NCBI GenBank assembly: GCA_964453995.1
Contig: CAYVQC010000008.1
Span: forward strand, 33,710 to 97,709
DNA from: SKVR01 sp964453995
GTDB taxonomy: Bacteria; Bacteroidota; Bacteroidia; Bacteroidales; UBA7960
Length of the DNA stretch: 64,000 nucleotides
Reading direction: 5' to 3'
Shown: piece by piece, positions 37,439 to 45,330 of the stretch
Layout: every line of letters starts with the position of its first letter
Numbering within the stretch: position 1 is the first letter of the stretch
Position numbers and translations under genes: made by a program
Notes under the pieces: generated by a model
Seen by the model: only the letters and a program-made list of their open reading frames with translations
The model's database searches: none
Told to the model about the DNA's origin: nothing

Positions 37439-38299
37439 ATGAAAATACTTGGATTTGTTATTATGCTGGTGGCATTGCTTTCAGGGTGTGCTCCTGACAG
37501 TAGAAACTCAGATGTCACTGCTGACGGGCCTAAAGGTAGCCTCTTCATTATCGGCGGGGGAAGCAGGCCAGAAGCAATGATCAACCGGATGATTGATGAA
37601 GCCAATCTGCGCAATAGTGGTTATGCGGCGATCCTGCCCATGTCGAGCAGCGTTCCCGACTCTGCCATCATTTGGTCTTCCGAACAGTTTAACCGAAATG
37701 GGATCAATAATGTTGCAGGCTTTAACTTTGAGCAAGATAGCCAACCCAACCAACAATGGGTAGACTCGCTAAGCAATGCCTCACTAATTTATATCAGCGG
37801 CGGAGATCAAAGCCGATTCATGTCCATTGTAGCAGGTACCCCAATAGAAAAAGCTATTCATGATGCCTTTGAAAAAGGCGCTGTGATTGCCGGTACAAGT
37901 GCCGGAGCTGCCGTAATGAGCGAAAAAATGATTACCGGCAACGAACTCAGAAATCCCGATTACACCGAAACATTCAGAACCATTGAAAGCAAGAATCTGG
38001 AGCTGATAAACGGGCTGGGACTGCTCAAAACCGCCATTATTGACCAACATTTCATCTGGCGCAGCCGACACAACAGGCTTTTTACGGCTGTGATTGAGCA
38101 TCCTGATATTATTGGTATCGGTATAGATGAATCTACTGCCATTTTGGTGAAGGGCAATACTGCCGAAGTAATAGGAGACTCGCAGGTGATGGTATTCAGC
38201 AACCCCGAAAAATCAGCTATTGAAAAGGATTATAAACTGGGGGCCCGCAACCTGAAAATAGATTTATACCTCCAGGGCGATACTTTTAAACTCAACTAA
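37439..38299 (+). CDS. cyanophycinase-like lipoprotein (peptidase family S51)
   Basis: I start at ATG 37439, which gives a lipoprotein signal (MKILGFVIMLVALLSGC, Cys17). The mature protein has SLFIIGGGSRPE, ILPMSSSVPDS, YISGGDQSR, the nucleophile Ser in AGTSAGAAVMS (about residue 152) and IIDQHFIWRSRHNRL, all hallmarks of cyanophycinase in family S51. These enzymes cut multi-L-arginyl-poly-L-aspartate to beta-Asp-Arg dipeptides. The lipid anchor places it outside the cytoplasm, so it would act on imported or external polymer. It lies between SusCD and a YfcC-type carrier. Confidence 0.88.
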   Translation: MKILGFVIMLVALLSGCAPDSRNSDVTADGPKGSLFIIGGGSRPEAMINRMIDEANLRNSGYAAILPMSSSVPDSAIIWSSEQFNRNGINNVAGFNFEQDSQPNQQWVDSLSNASLIYISGGDQSRFMSIVAGTPIEKAIHDAFEKGAVIAGTSAGAAVMSEKMITGNELRNPDYTETFRTIESKNLELINGLGLLKTAIIDQHFIWRSRHNRLFTAVIEHPDIIGIGIDESTAILVKGNTAEVIGDSQVMVFSNPEKSAIEKDYKLGARNLKIDLYLQGDTFKLN

Positions 38300-38317
38300 C
38301 CTGTAACAATTAATTCT

Positions 38318-40087
38318 ATGCTGAAGAAAGTACCACACACCTATGTAATCGTTTTTGCCATTATTGTTCTTTCAGCCCTTCTTACCTGGGTTATACCTCC
38401 CGGCAAATACATTGAAATCACCCGCCTTACAGGCAATGCTCCCAGCACATCACTTACTTTTTCTTATGAGAAGAACTTCCCCGATATTTTATCGGGCGAT
38501 GCGGCCATGGTAAAATACGGAAAAAATATTTTCATTTCCGAACCCCATTTTGGACAACTGTCAGAAACGGGTATGCTTGAAAACATAAAAAGTGATGAAA
38601 ATATCTTCTTCTTTACTGAAGACCTTTATGAAGAGCACCAAGGCCGCTTTACCAGCCAATACCAGACATGGCAGGTTTTTTCCGCTTTATTCAACGGTTT
38701 TGTAAAGCAAAGCAACATTATCATTTTCATCCTGATGATAGGTGGAGCATTCTGGATTATGAATCAAAGCAGGGCCATTGATGTGGGTATTTTTGCTTTT
38801 CTAAGGCTCACCAAAAGGCTTGAGGGTAATACATTGATCAAAAAACTTGGCGTAGATAATATTGTCATTGTACTCATCATGCTCATGTTTAGCCTCTTTG
38901 GAGCCATTTTTGGCATGAGTGAAGAAACCATTGCTTTTGTGATCATCCTCATACCTCTCGCCATATCTATGGGCTACGATTCCATTATAGGGGTATGTAT
39001 GGTGTATGTGGGGGCTCACCTGGGATTTGCAGGAGCCATACTTAATCCGTTTACCATAGGTATTGCGCAGGGGTTGGCTGATCTGCCCCTTTTTTCCGGA
39101 ATTGAATACCGTATGTTCTCTTGGGTGATAATCAATCTTGTGGGAATCATTTTTGTGCTTCGTTATGCGAAAAAGATTCGCAAAAAACCCATGTCATCCA
39201 TAATGTATGAAGAAGATTCTTACTGGCGCAAGAGAGAAGAAGCCGAATCCAACACCAATATCAAATATTACACACCTGCGGCTGCATGGTGGGTATATGG
39301 GATCATTCTCGCAGCATTGGCTATCTTTTCCTATGCACATCCCAATACGACACTAACTGTTGGCGATTGGAAATTCAACTTCTGGGTATTACCCTTGTTT
39401 ACTGTATTGTTTGGGTTGCTCGGCATTATTACCCTCAGAAAATCTGTACACTTTTTTATCCTTTTATTGTTGGGATACACAATTATTTTCCTCATTGTGG
39501 GGGTTATGGGCTATCACTGGTATGTTATGGAAATAGCAACCCTGTTTCTTGCTATGGGTATAGCCAGCGGTATAGCAGTAAATAAGTCTGCCGATGAAAT
39601 TGCAAAATTATTCCTGGAAGGGGTGAAAGATATTATGTCTGCAGCTGTAATTGTTGGACTGGCAGGCGGAATTATAGTGGTATTGACTGATGGGGGAATT
39701 ATTGACTCCATTCTGTATGGCCTGTCTAAAGCCATGGGTAATTTTGGAGATGTGGCATCCGTAGGGATTATGTACATCATCCAAACCATCATTAATATCG
39801 TCATTCCCTCAGGCTCGGCAAAAGCAGCCATCACCATGCCCATTATGGCTCCTTTCAGCGATTTGATCGGTATATCGCGCCAGGCAACGGTTATGGCATT
39901 TCAATTTGGGGATGGTTTTACCAATATGATCACTCCTACTTCAGGCATCCTGATTGCAGTGCTTGGCATTGCCCGTATACCCTATCATAAGTGGGTAAAA
40001 TGGGTTTGGCCTCTCATCCTTATCCTGATCATAACAGGGTTCTTGTTGCTCATACCCACAGTAACCATGGAGCTGAGCGGCTTCTAA
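38318..40087 (+). CDS. YfcC/DcuC-family inner-membrane carrier
   Basis: The 589-residue protein has about 12 or more hydrophobic segments and family features: VPHTYVIVFAIIVLSALLTWVIPPG at the N-terminus (shown in part), FGMSEETIAF near residue 200, and IVIPSGSAKAAITMPIM near residue 500 with the conserved SGSA. Members of this C4-dicarboxylate/YfcC group carry dicarboxylates, amino acids or dipeptides. The gene starts 18 bases after the cyanophycinase-like gene, so the carrier probably imports its product, for example Asp, Arg or a dipeptide. This role is inferred from context. Confidence 0.88.
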   Translation: MLKKVPHTYVIVFAIIVLSALLTWVIPPGKYIEITRLTGNAPSTSLTFSYEKNFPDILSGDAAMVKYGKNIFISEPHFGQLSETGMLENIKSDENIFFFTEDLYEEHQGRFTSQYQTWQVFSALFNGFVKQSNIIIFILMIGGAFWIMNQSRAIDVGIFAFLRLTKRLEGNTLIKKLGVDNIVIVLIMLMFSLFGAIFGMSEETIAFVIILIPLAISMGYDSIIGVCMVYVGAHLGFAGAILNPFTIGIAQGLADLPLFSGIEYRMFSWVIINLVGIIFVLRYAKKIRKKPMSSIMYEEDSYWRKREEAESNTNIKYYTPAAAWWVYGIILAALAIFSYAHPNTTLTVGDWKFNFWVLPLFTVLFGLLGIITLRKSVHFFILLLLGYTIIFLIVGVMGYHWYVMEIATLFLAMGIASGIAVNKSADEIAKLFLEGVKDIMSAAVIVGLAGGIIVVLTDGGIIDSILYGLSKAMGNFGDVASVGIMYIIQTIINIVIPSGSAKAAITMPIMAPFSDLIGISRQATVMAFQFGDGFTNMITPTSGILIAVLGIARIPYHKWVKWVWPLILILIITGFLLLIPTVTMELSGF

Positions 40088-40101
40088 ACAGCCTGGCGGC
40101 A

Positions 40102-41013
40102 TCAGCGCACCTGGATGACAAGATATCTTGAGGTCGACCAAAAACGCTCCTCATCAATGATCTCAAGATATCTTTCCCCATCCTCAGTGTTTATTTCATA
40201 AGAGTCTTCAGGGTGAACTGTGATGAGCTCGGGACGCTCACCAATTATGGTGATTTCTTTGTCGCGCGTAAGATCTATACGGGTAAAGAAGTCGTGGTTA
40301 AAATCAGCTTTAATCCTTTCTGTTTTTCCAATACCCAAAAAACCTCCCTCGCGTGAAATGATCTGATTTTCGATCAGTTCTTTCTGCGAACCAATTGCAT
40401 AGTAGGCAGTATTGAGCTCAATGGTTTGTTGTTCGATTGTCTGGCTTCTTTCCCTGGCAACCATTTCAAGGGTATCTACTCTGGCAGTAAGCATGTCTAC
40501 TTTGAAGTTCATACTGGCAAGTTGATCTCTGAGCAGAGTGATTTCTATTTCTTTTTCTTCGATGGTTTGATTGAGATTTTCAATCATTTTTTCAAACCCG
40601 GCAATGCGGGTATCGGCGTTGCGTAGCCGGTTGTTCAAGCTTGCAATCAGGATTCTGTTCTTCTCCATCAGCTCACCTATCCGTTGGATGTCCTGGTTGA
40701 TACGCTCCTGTTGGGGTACTCCAAGCTCAACTCCTGATCCTGCCTGGCCGGTAATAAGGTTCTCCTTTTCCTTTATCAATCTCAGATTTTCTTCAATTTC
40801 ATTGAGCTCAGAAAAATAATTCTCTACATTATCGGAACTTTGATCTATCTGATCTCTAAGTTGTTCGTTTTCTGCTTCCAGGCGTTCTATCTCCTGCTTA
40901 TTATTGGAACAGGAAAACAGAAAAAACATAACCAAAATTATGGGGAACGTAATTTTTTGGGTAAAGATGCTGGTCATCATGAGGGTTTTGCGTTTGATTA
41001 AAGATATTTCCAT
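40102..41013 (-). CDS. coiled-coil lipoprotein of unknown function
   Basis: The protein (up to 303 residues) has a lipoprotein signal ending FFLFSCSNN. A shorter start at ATG 40980 gives a more typical signal length; I keep the longer frame because of its A-rich upstream region. The mature part is a long heptad-rich coiled coil (about residues 40-190) with many Glu, Leu, Arg and Gln, then a small beta domain (FNHDFFTRIDLTRDKEITII). I do not recognise a characterised family. It may be an envelope spacer or scaffold. It converges on the carrier gene with 14 bases between. Confidence 0.75.
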   Translation of the reverse strand: MEISLIKRKTLMMTSIFTQKITFPIILVMFFLFSCSNNKQEIERLEAENEQLRDQIDQSSDNVENYFSELNEIEENLRLIKEKENLITGQAGSGVELGVPQQERINQDIQRIGELMEKNRILIASLNNRLRNADTRIAGFEKMIENLNQTIEEKEIEITLLRDQLASMNFKVDMLTARVDTLEMVARERSQTIEQQTIELNTAYYAIGSQKELIENQIISREGGFLGIGKTERIKADFNHDFFTRIDLTRDKEITIIGERPELITVHPEDSYEINTEDGERYLEIIDEERFWSTSRYLVIQVR

Positions 41014-41386
41014 TTTTTATACAATTATTAATTTGCCTTGATTTTACTTATTACCTGCCAGAAATGATATTTCAATAGTATTGTGCCAACAAAATTATGG
41101 AATAATAAATCGACTTTATATACTTCAAAGGTATTTATTTTACAACAACAAAATTGCAGCAGATATTGTAATGGTATTGTGCAGGAGACATAAAAATAAT
41201 ACCGGTTGCCAGGCTTTAAAACTTAATGTAGTTTCTTACCTGGTTTACCTCTTTATGGCAGCATTTGTATTGAACGAACTATGAATATTGTACTTTCACC
41301 AACCAATTGCATAGAAGACAGTAAAAAACAAAAAAAACAGGTTTTATAAGAATGTCGACAAAGCCACTGGCCCATAAAAAGAGGAA

Positions 41387-41409
41387 GCCGGCAGCGGGGA
41401 ACTGCCGGC
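41387..41409 (-). terminator. GC-rich hairpin, minus-strand terminator candidate
   Basis: GCCGGCAG and CTGCCGGC form a perfect 8-bp stem with a 7-base loop. On the minus strand it is followed by TTCCTCTTTTTA. It is about 265 bases past the NtrC-type regulator, so it may be a secondary terminator. Confidence 0.45.
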
Positions 41410-41593
41410 ATAGGAAAACAAAAGGGAAATTTATGTAATTAGGGGGAAAGCTTATTGATTAACTTCGGCATGAATAAGGAAAAAAGCGTGCCGGGTTTGA
41501 AGAAATGAAGGATAAAAATTTTATACTACTGTAAATCAATATTGTATATTAATAAAAAAAAATCAAACCCATCCCACAATTTCCTTTTCTTAA

Positions 41594-41669
41594 AAAAAGT
41601 GTGGATTTTATCCCCACAAAACTGTGGATTCACCAATGCCTGTCCACACTTTTTCTGCCCTTTTCCACA
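41594..41669 (-). terminator. nested inverted repeats with four TCCACA cores: terminator or DnaA-box-like cluster
   Basis: The outer arms AAAAAGTGTGGA (41594-41605) and TCCACACTTTTT (41643-41654) pair over 12 bp. An inner, bulged hairpin pairs ATCCCCACA with TGTGGAT. On the minus strand the outer arm runs into a T-tract, which fits a terminator for the NtrC-type gene that ends at 41675. The site also contains TGTGGA or TCCACA at 41600, 41623, 41643 and 41664, spaced 20-23 bases, and one exact DnaA-box-type TTTTCCACA (41661-41669). The two readings cannot be separated by eye. Confidence 0.5.
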
Positions 41670-41674
41670 ATTTT

Positions 41675-43042
41675 TTATGATGTGGCAATACCATAAAGCT
41701 TGATCTTGTTGTAGAGAGTTTTTCTGTCGATCTGCAGTAGCCTGGCAGCTTTAGATTTATTGAATTTTGCCTTTTGAAGGGTAGAAATTATCAGTTCTTT
41801 TTCTGTTTTTCCTGTTTGGCTTTTTAAATCGTTGCTTTCGCCAAAATCAATTATTTGCCCAGGGATTTCGGCATGCGCAATTTCCTGTGGCAGTGCATCC
41901 TTTTTAAGCATATCACCATTAGACAACAAAACAGCCCTTCGTATCACATTCTTTATTTCCCTGATATTGCCAGGCCAGGGATAATTCAGAAATGCATTCA
42001 TTACATTGTCTGGTATGAATTGAATGTTTTTATCAAGTTCTTTATTTGCTTTTTCCAGGAAGAAATGTGTGAAAGTTCTGATATCTTCCTTACGATCGCG
42101 CAATGGAGGTACCGAAACAGAAAATTCATTCAAACGATGGTAAAGGTCTTCTCTGAAAACGCCCCGCTTTACTGCTTCGCGCAAGTCTTCATTGGTAGCA
42201 GTGATTAATCTGACATCTACAGAAATATCCTTATTGCTGCCAATTTTCCTTATGCGACGCTCCTGTATTGCCCTGAGGAGTTTTACCTGTATCTCATAGG
42301 AGAGGTTACCAATTTCATCAAGAAAAAGAGTTCCTTTGTTGGCAACCTCAAATTGGCCGGTCTTATCGCTAAGGGCACCAGTAAAGGAACCCTTGATGTG
42401 GCCGAAAAACTCGCTTCCGGCAAGTTCTTTTGAAAGGGAGCCACAATCTATAGCAACAAAAGGATAATCTTTCCTTTTGCTTTGCTCGTGTATTTTCCTG
42501 GCAATATATTCTTTCCCCGTACCACTTTCGCCCTGTATAATCACAGACATTTCGGTGGGAGAAACCAGGCTTATGTATTCATGAATAGCCCTAGACTCTT
42601 TACTCGTTGCATAAACATATTCAAAACCATTGCCGGAATTGCTGGCAGGCCGGTCGTTGTCTTTCACATAACTTATTGCCGAAGATTTTCCGGTAGCTTT
42701 TTTGATATACATTAGGATTTCCTCTGGGTTGACCGGTTTGGTCACAAATTCATACGCACCCAGTTTAATAGCTTTCACTGCCATTCTTATATCAGCGTAG
42801 GCGGTCATTAGAATAACCACAATTTCGGGCCTTGTTTCTTTGATGTCTTTGAGAAGTTCAAGTCCGTTCCGATCGGGCAAACGAAAATCGGTAAGGACAA
42901 GATCATATCCCCCACGCTGCAGTAAGCGTATGGCCTCTGTACAGGTAAAGGCCTCGTCAGCGAGATACCCTTTTCTCCCTAAATACGATTTCAGTATAAC
43001 GCAGAAATTAACGTCATCATCTACTATTAAGACTTTTCTCAT
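41675..43042 (-). CDS. NtrC-family sigma-54 response regulator
   Basis: The 455-residue protein has a receiver domain (Asp in DLVLTDFRLPDRNG), an AAA+ domain with GESGTGKE (Walker A), the sigma-54 contact loop in the variant form GSFTGA (Ser in place of the usual Ala), LFLDEIG (Walker B) and YPWPGNIREIKNVI. A Fis-type helix-turn-helix ends the protein (KSKAARLLQIDRKTLYNKI). It would activate sigma-54 promoters on phosphorylation. No kinase is adjacent. It is divergent from fbaA across 414 bases. Confidence 0.95.
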   Translation of the reverse strand: MRKVLIVDDDVNFCVILKSYLGRKGYLADEAFTCTEAIRLLQRGGYDLVLTDFRLPDRNGLELLKDIKETRPEIVVILMTAYADIRMAVKAIKLGAYEFVTKPVNPEEILMYIKKATGKSSAISYVKDNDRPASNSGNGFEYVYATSKESRAIHEYISLVSPTEMSVIIQGESGTGKEYIARKIHEQSKRKDYPFVAIDCGSLSKELAGSEFFGHIKGSFTGALSDKTGQFEVANKGTLFLDEIGNLSYEIQVKLLRAIQERRIRKIGSNKDISVDVRLITATNEDLREAVKRGVFREDLYHRLNEFSVSVPPLRDRKEDIRTFTHFFLEKANKELDKNIQFIPDNVMNAFLNYPWPGNIREIKNVIRRAVLLSNGDMLKKDALPQEIAHAEIPGQIIDFGESNDLKSQTGKTEKELIISTLQKAKFNKSKAARLLQIDRKTLYNKIKLYGIATS

Positions 43043-43456
43043 ATTATAAGAAGCTCCCTATGCTTAAGTTTCTTATTATCTATTTGCACTGCAAGTTAGC
43101 AATAATTCTTTAAATCATCTTCAACAATAAAACCTGATCAGATCATAGTGATGCTTTGACAGGACAAACGAAAAGCACTTTTTATAACTCAAAAATGCTC
43201 TTCATTCGGACAAAACCTTTATGATATTATGTTGTAAATTAATTGCAGAAAATCTGCTCATGATATCTAAATCAATTTTTGTACTTTTGAATTGGAAAAA
43301 AAGTAACCGCAGTATATAATATCTTCTATTGTATCATATATTTAATCCTGATATTTTTTTATTGCCTGTAAAATACCTGCAGCAGGATAACATGGTTCAA
43401 ACGAAAGTTATTGTAAGCTGATTATTAAACAATTATATATTCTAAAATTTCAAACA
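43043..43456. other. intergenic region between the NtrC-type gene and fbaA
   Basis: This 414-base AT-rich spacer should hold the promoters of two divergent genes. It contains a small perfect palindrome CCTGCAGCAGG (around 43377). I found no good TAnnTTTG or -24/-12 element and no RNA gene. Confidence 0.5.
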
Positions 43457-44536
43457 ATGGCAGCTCAATTAATGAAGAACATTCAACCGGGAGTAGTTAC
43501 CGGAGACCAGGTACAGGAATTATTCAAGATAGCTAGAGAACATGAATTTGCCTTGCCGGCAGTAAATGTAACAGGAACCAATACCATCAATGCCGTTCTT
43601 GAGACAGCAAAGGCAGTTAATTCTCCGGTAATCATCCAATTTTCCAATGGTGGTGCTCACTTTTATGCAGGAAAGAGTCTTTCTAACGAAAACCAAAAAG
43701 CTGCTATCGCAGGGGCCATTTCAGGAGCAAAACATGTTGCTATGATGGCCGAGCTATACGGCGTGCGTGTAATAATGCATACCGACCATGCAGCGTCGAA
43801 GCTTCTTCCATGGATTGATGGATTGATAGAAGCCTCTGAGGAAAACTTTAAACAATTTGGCAAACCCCTTTTCAGCTCTCATATGCTGGATCTTTCAGAA
43901 GACCCCCTGGAAGGAAACATTGGAACCTGTGTAAAATACCTGGAAAGAATGAGCAAGATCGGAATGACCCTGGAAATAGAACTTGGGGTTACTGGTGGAG
44001 AAGAAGACGGAGTTGATAACACAGGCATAGACAGCTCCAAGCTTTATACCCAACCAGAAGAGGTAGCAGCAATGTATGAAGCTCTGAGCAAAGTATCCGA
44101 CAAATTTACCATTGCAGCATCTTTTGGCAATGTACACGGTGTTTATAAGCCCGGTAATGTAAGGCTTGAGCCCAAGATTCTTGACATGTCTCAAAAATTT
44201 ATTGAAGAAAAATTCAATACTGCACCCAAACCGGTAAATTTTGTTTTTCATGGTGGCAGTGGCTCCAGCAGAGAAGAAATCAGGGAAGCTATTTCCTATG
44301 GCGTTATTAAAATGAATATCGACACCGATACCCAATGGGCATTCTGGGAAGGGATCAAAAACTTCTATCAGAAAAATGAAGGATACCTGCAAAGTCAGAT
44401 TGGTAACCCAGAAGGGGAAGATAAACCCAATAAAAAGTTTTATGACCCAAGAAACTGGTTGAGAAAATCAGAGGAACAAATGCGGGAAAGGCTTAAAGCT
44501 GCATTTGAAGATCTTAATGCCATCGACAGAAACTGA
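43457..44536 (+). CDS. fbaA: class IIA fructose-bisphosphate aldolase
   Basis: The 359-residue protein has the length and pattern of the E. coli FbaA type: PGVVTGDQVQELF, FALPAVNVTGTNTINAVLETA (in part), the zinc-binding HTDHAASKLLPW, HGVYKPGNV and HGGSGSSREEI, and a NIDTDTQWAF segment that binds phosphate. It cleaves fructose 1,6-bisphosphate to DHAP and glyceraldehyde 3-phosphate. The DHAP is the substrate of mgsA at 12573. It is a single gene with a good terminator. Confidence 0.97.
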   Translation: MAAQLMKNIQPGVVTGDQVQELFKIAREHEFALPAVNVTGTNTINAVLETAKAVNSPVIIQFSNGGAHFYAGKSLSNENQKAAIAGAISGAKHVAMMAELYGVRVIMHTDHAASKLLPWIDGLIEASEENFKQFGKPLFSSHMLDLSEDPLEGNIGTCVKYLERMSKIGMTLEIELGVTGGEEDGVDNTGIDSSKLYTQPEEVAAMYEALSKVSDKFTIAASFGNVHGVYKPGNVRLEPKILDMSQKFIEEKFNTAPKPVNFVFHGGSGSSREEIREAISYGVIKMNIDTDTQWAFWEGIKNFYQKNEGYLQSQIGNPEGEDKPNKKFYDPRNWLRKSEEQMRERLKAAFEDLNAIDRN

Positions 44537-44578
44537 TACGCAATTATCGAAACCTGATCATTTCTGATCCTTATAGTT

Positions 44579-44628
44579 AACCCAAAGCATCCAGTATTTC
44601 CAAACTGGTTGTTTTGGGTTTTTCTTTT
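44579..44628 (+). terminator. fbaA terminator
   Basis: AACCCAAA (44579-44586) pairs with TTTGGGTT (44613-44620), with an inner CCAGT/ACTGG stem, followed by TTTCTTTT. Confidence 0.85.
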
Positions 44629-44690
44629 GCCCAGAGTGGCGAAATCGAGGAAGAAATATAGCCTTGCCTCTCTTTACACAGCCTCAATAA

Positions 44691-44728
44691 CAAAAAAAAG
44701 GTTTTCGCACCATAGCTGTCCGAAAACC
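44691..44728 (-). terminator. terminator of the SPOR-domain gene
   Basis: On the minus strand GGTTTTCG and CGAAAACC (44721-44728 and 44700-44707) form a perfect 8-bp stem with a 13-base loop, followed by a run of eight T. Confidence 0.85.
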
Positions 44729-44762
44729 CTAAAGGTTAAACCAATTGGGGATGTACACTCCA

Positions 44763-45227
44763 CTATTCTTCTTGAGCCTCTTTTCTAATGAAAGGTTGGA
44801 TATCGGGTTCCTTTAACGGGGGTAGACTGATACGATCTACCACAACAGTAGCATAAATGTATTCAGCAGAAAGTTCTTTTTCGAATCGCTGGGCATCAAG
44901 CCTGGTGCGAAAATCGCCGACCCTTAGCTTAAAGTAAGGTTCATCGTAGGTGATGTATGAATTTATACCAGGGTAGGTGGAATCAAATTCTGCCTTTACA
45001 CGCTCGGTAAGCAACCTGGATCTGTTTCCTGATGCAGAATAAATCTGAACCCTGAATCCCTGCATCCCCTTTTTTTTATTATACTGCCGGAAAGATTCGA
45101 GCAAAACCTCAACATTTTCATGTTGTTTAATATATTCCCTTTGAACAGGTTCTTCCTGGGCTTGTAAAGAAACTACAACCGTTAATAACGAAAAAAGTAT
45201 TACGCAAAACCTCATATCGAATTGCAT
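44763..45227 (-). CDS. secreted SPOR-domain protein
   Basis: The 154-residue protein has a signal peptide (MRFCVILFSLLTVVVSLQAQ in the mature-start reading; ATG 45227 or 45215) and a C-terminal SPOR-like domain (about 55-135, GFRVQIYSASGNRSRLLTE and YFKLRVGDFRTRLDAQRFEK). SPOR domains bind denuded glycan strands of septal peptidoglycan. It is probably periplasmic, with a role at the cell envelope. A perfect terminator follows. Confidence 0.87.
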   Translation of the reverse strand: MQFDMRFCVILFSLLTVVVSLQAQEEPVQREYIKQHENVEVLLESFRQYNKKKGMQGFRVQIYSASGNRSRLLTERVKAEFDSTYPGINSYITYDEPYFKLRVGDFRTRLDAQRFEKELSAEYIYATVVVDRISLPPLKEPDIQPFIRKEAQEE

Positions 45228-45330
45228 TTTTTAATTAGAACATAATCCTTCCGGGAATTTGGCATCCCCAAATATAACGATGTTTCTTTAATAAAAGTCT
45301 GTGCCCTTTAAGGCGAATTTGTAAAATTGA

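Larger units (their letters stand above)
41014..41674. other. long intergenic region with hairpins
   Basis: This 661-base AT-rich region lies between two minus-strand genes. It holds a perfect 8-bp hairpin (GCCGGCAG 41387-41394 / CTGCCGGC 41402-41409), T-rich on the minus-strand side, and the nested TCCACA repeat structure at 41594-41669. A 67-codon plus-strand frame (41081-41284) has no support. I see no RNA gene. Confidence 0.6.

Noticed and set aside
41083..41088. Minus-strand TGGCAC upstream of the coiled-coil lipoprotein
   Set aside because: The -12 position after five bases reads TATTG, which does not fit TTGCW.
41081..41284. 67-codon plus-strand frame in the long intergenic region
   Set aside because: No recognisable family, odd composition, no promoter or terminator and AT-rich surroundings; most likely chance.
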